Shown here: piece by piece, positions 63,859 to 64,000 of the stretch
How positions within the stretch are numbered: position 1 is the stretch's first letter
Layout: every line of letters starts with the position of its first letter
Assembly (NCBI RefSeq): GCF_008710285.1
Contig: NZ_VYQF01000001.1
Coordinates: 310,001-374,000 of the forward strand
Length of the DNA: 64,000 nucleotides
Reading direction: 5' to 3'
Origin: Ginsengibacter hankyongi
Lineage (GTDB): Bacteria; Bacteroidota; Bacteroidia; Chitinophagales; Chitinophagaceae
Position numbers and translations under genes: made by a program
The notes under the pieces: model-generated
Databases searched by the model: none
The model's input: only the letters and a program-made list of their open reading frames with translations
What the model was told of the DNA's origin: nothing

Positions 63859-64000
63859 CTAATTCCCCAGCAACTTTATTACAGCGGCTATATTCTTCTT
63901 TTCGAATAGCCTTATAAGTTTTACAATAAATTTTAGTAGAAAACCATGAGGATTAGCAATGCTGCTTCCTAATTGCTGAATGCTTTCATCTCTTGTGCTG
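63859..64000 (-). CDS. C-terminal end of an unidentified protein
   Basis: The other two minus-strand frames hit early stops, while this one reads 46 residues (with QQLGSSIANPHGFLLKFI and a basic, helix-like tail KLIRLFEKKNIAAVIKLLGN) to a TAG at 63859-63861. It runs off the right edge. Composition and the downstream gap before proline dehydrogenase suggest a real 3' end, but no family is recognised. Confidence 0.4.
   Translation of the reverse strand, partial: STRDESIQQLGSSIANPHGFLLKFIVKLIRLFEKKNIAAVIKLLGN

Overview
The window looks like ordinary chromosome from a member of the Bacteroidota, most likely Chitinophagaceae or a close relative. The reasons are low G+C by eye, a SusC/SusD outer-membrane uptake locus with accessory lipoproteins, an Oar-like TonB-dependent receptor, many short lipoproteins, fused E1 alpha/beta dehydrogenase and RibBA proteins, and promoter-like sites of the TAnnTTTG type instead of the sigma70 type. 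No insertion sequence, phage gene, integrase or CRISPR array was seen. Apart from 4 of about 48 genes whose product I cannot name, every gene can be placed in a family. The placement as Chitinophagaceae is an inference.

Layout. 1-4.9 kb, minus strand: a cut-off Dabb-domain protein, an orphan clan GH-D glycosidase, an S-adenosylmethionine hydrolase-like protein (DUF62), an SDR oxidoreductase, a small lipoprotein and a LOG-family protein. 5.0-6.3 kb: an NRAMP-like metal transporter with altered metal-site motifs. 6.4-11.9 kb, minus: a five-gene run of lipoprotein, UbiA-like membrane protein, M42 aminopeptidase, biotin synthase and E1 alpha-beta fusion. 12.0-16.3 kb, plus: a LuxE-like acyl-protein synthetase, a small basic secreted protein, a cation/proton antiporter, and an M23 endopeptidase-bactofilin pair likely to act on cell shape. 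16.4-27.8 kb: an Oar-like receptor, RibBA, a 1603-residue TamB, and a gamma-glutamyltransferase. 27.9-36.1 kb: a PIG-L deacetylase, a 37-residue membrane protein and a sodium:solute symporter in one run, an AsmA-like protein and an acyl-CoA carboxylase beta subunit. 36.2-42.6 kb: lipoprotein, RNase HI, DUF6580 membrane protein, YraN, chorismate synthase, Era, initiator tRNA, esterase, TPR protein.

42.8-48.7 kb, minus: a four-gene SusC-SusD-lipoprotein-lipoprotein operon ending in a hairpin terminator. It has no adjacent glycoside hydrolase. 49.1-54.9 kb: a large Asp-box (BNR) beta-propeller protein, an orphan sensor histidine kinase and a monoheme cytochrome c lipoprotein. 55.1-62.6 kb, plus: the ligase-associated DNA-repair cassette (exonuclease, ATP-dependent ligase, Lhr-like helicase, PdeM phosphoesterase) with a diheme cytochrome placed inside it. 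62.6-64 kb, minus: proline dehydrogenase and the end of an unidentified protein.

The most interesting signals are the cytochrome inside the DNA-repair cassette, the NRAMP paralogue lacking the usual metal-binding Asn and Met, the unlisted 37-residue membrane protein before the symporter, the M23-bactofilin pair, the LuxE-like protein with a C-terminal acyl-accepting Cys and an uncertain start, a shared ATTTGTTAAC-type element upstream of three unrelated genes, and a textbook initiator-tRNA promoter with an inverted repeat in its spacer. I did not find clear evidence of an entirely new system.
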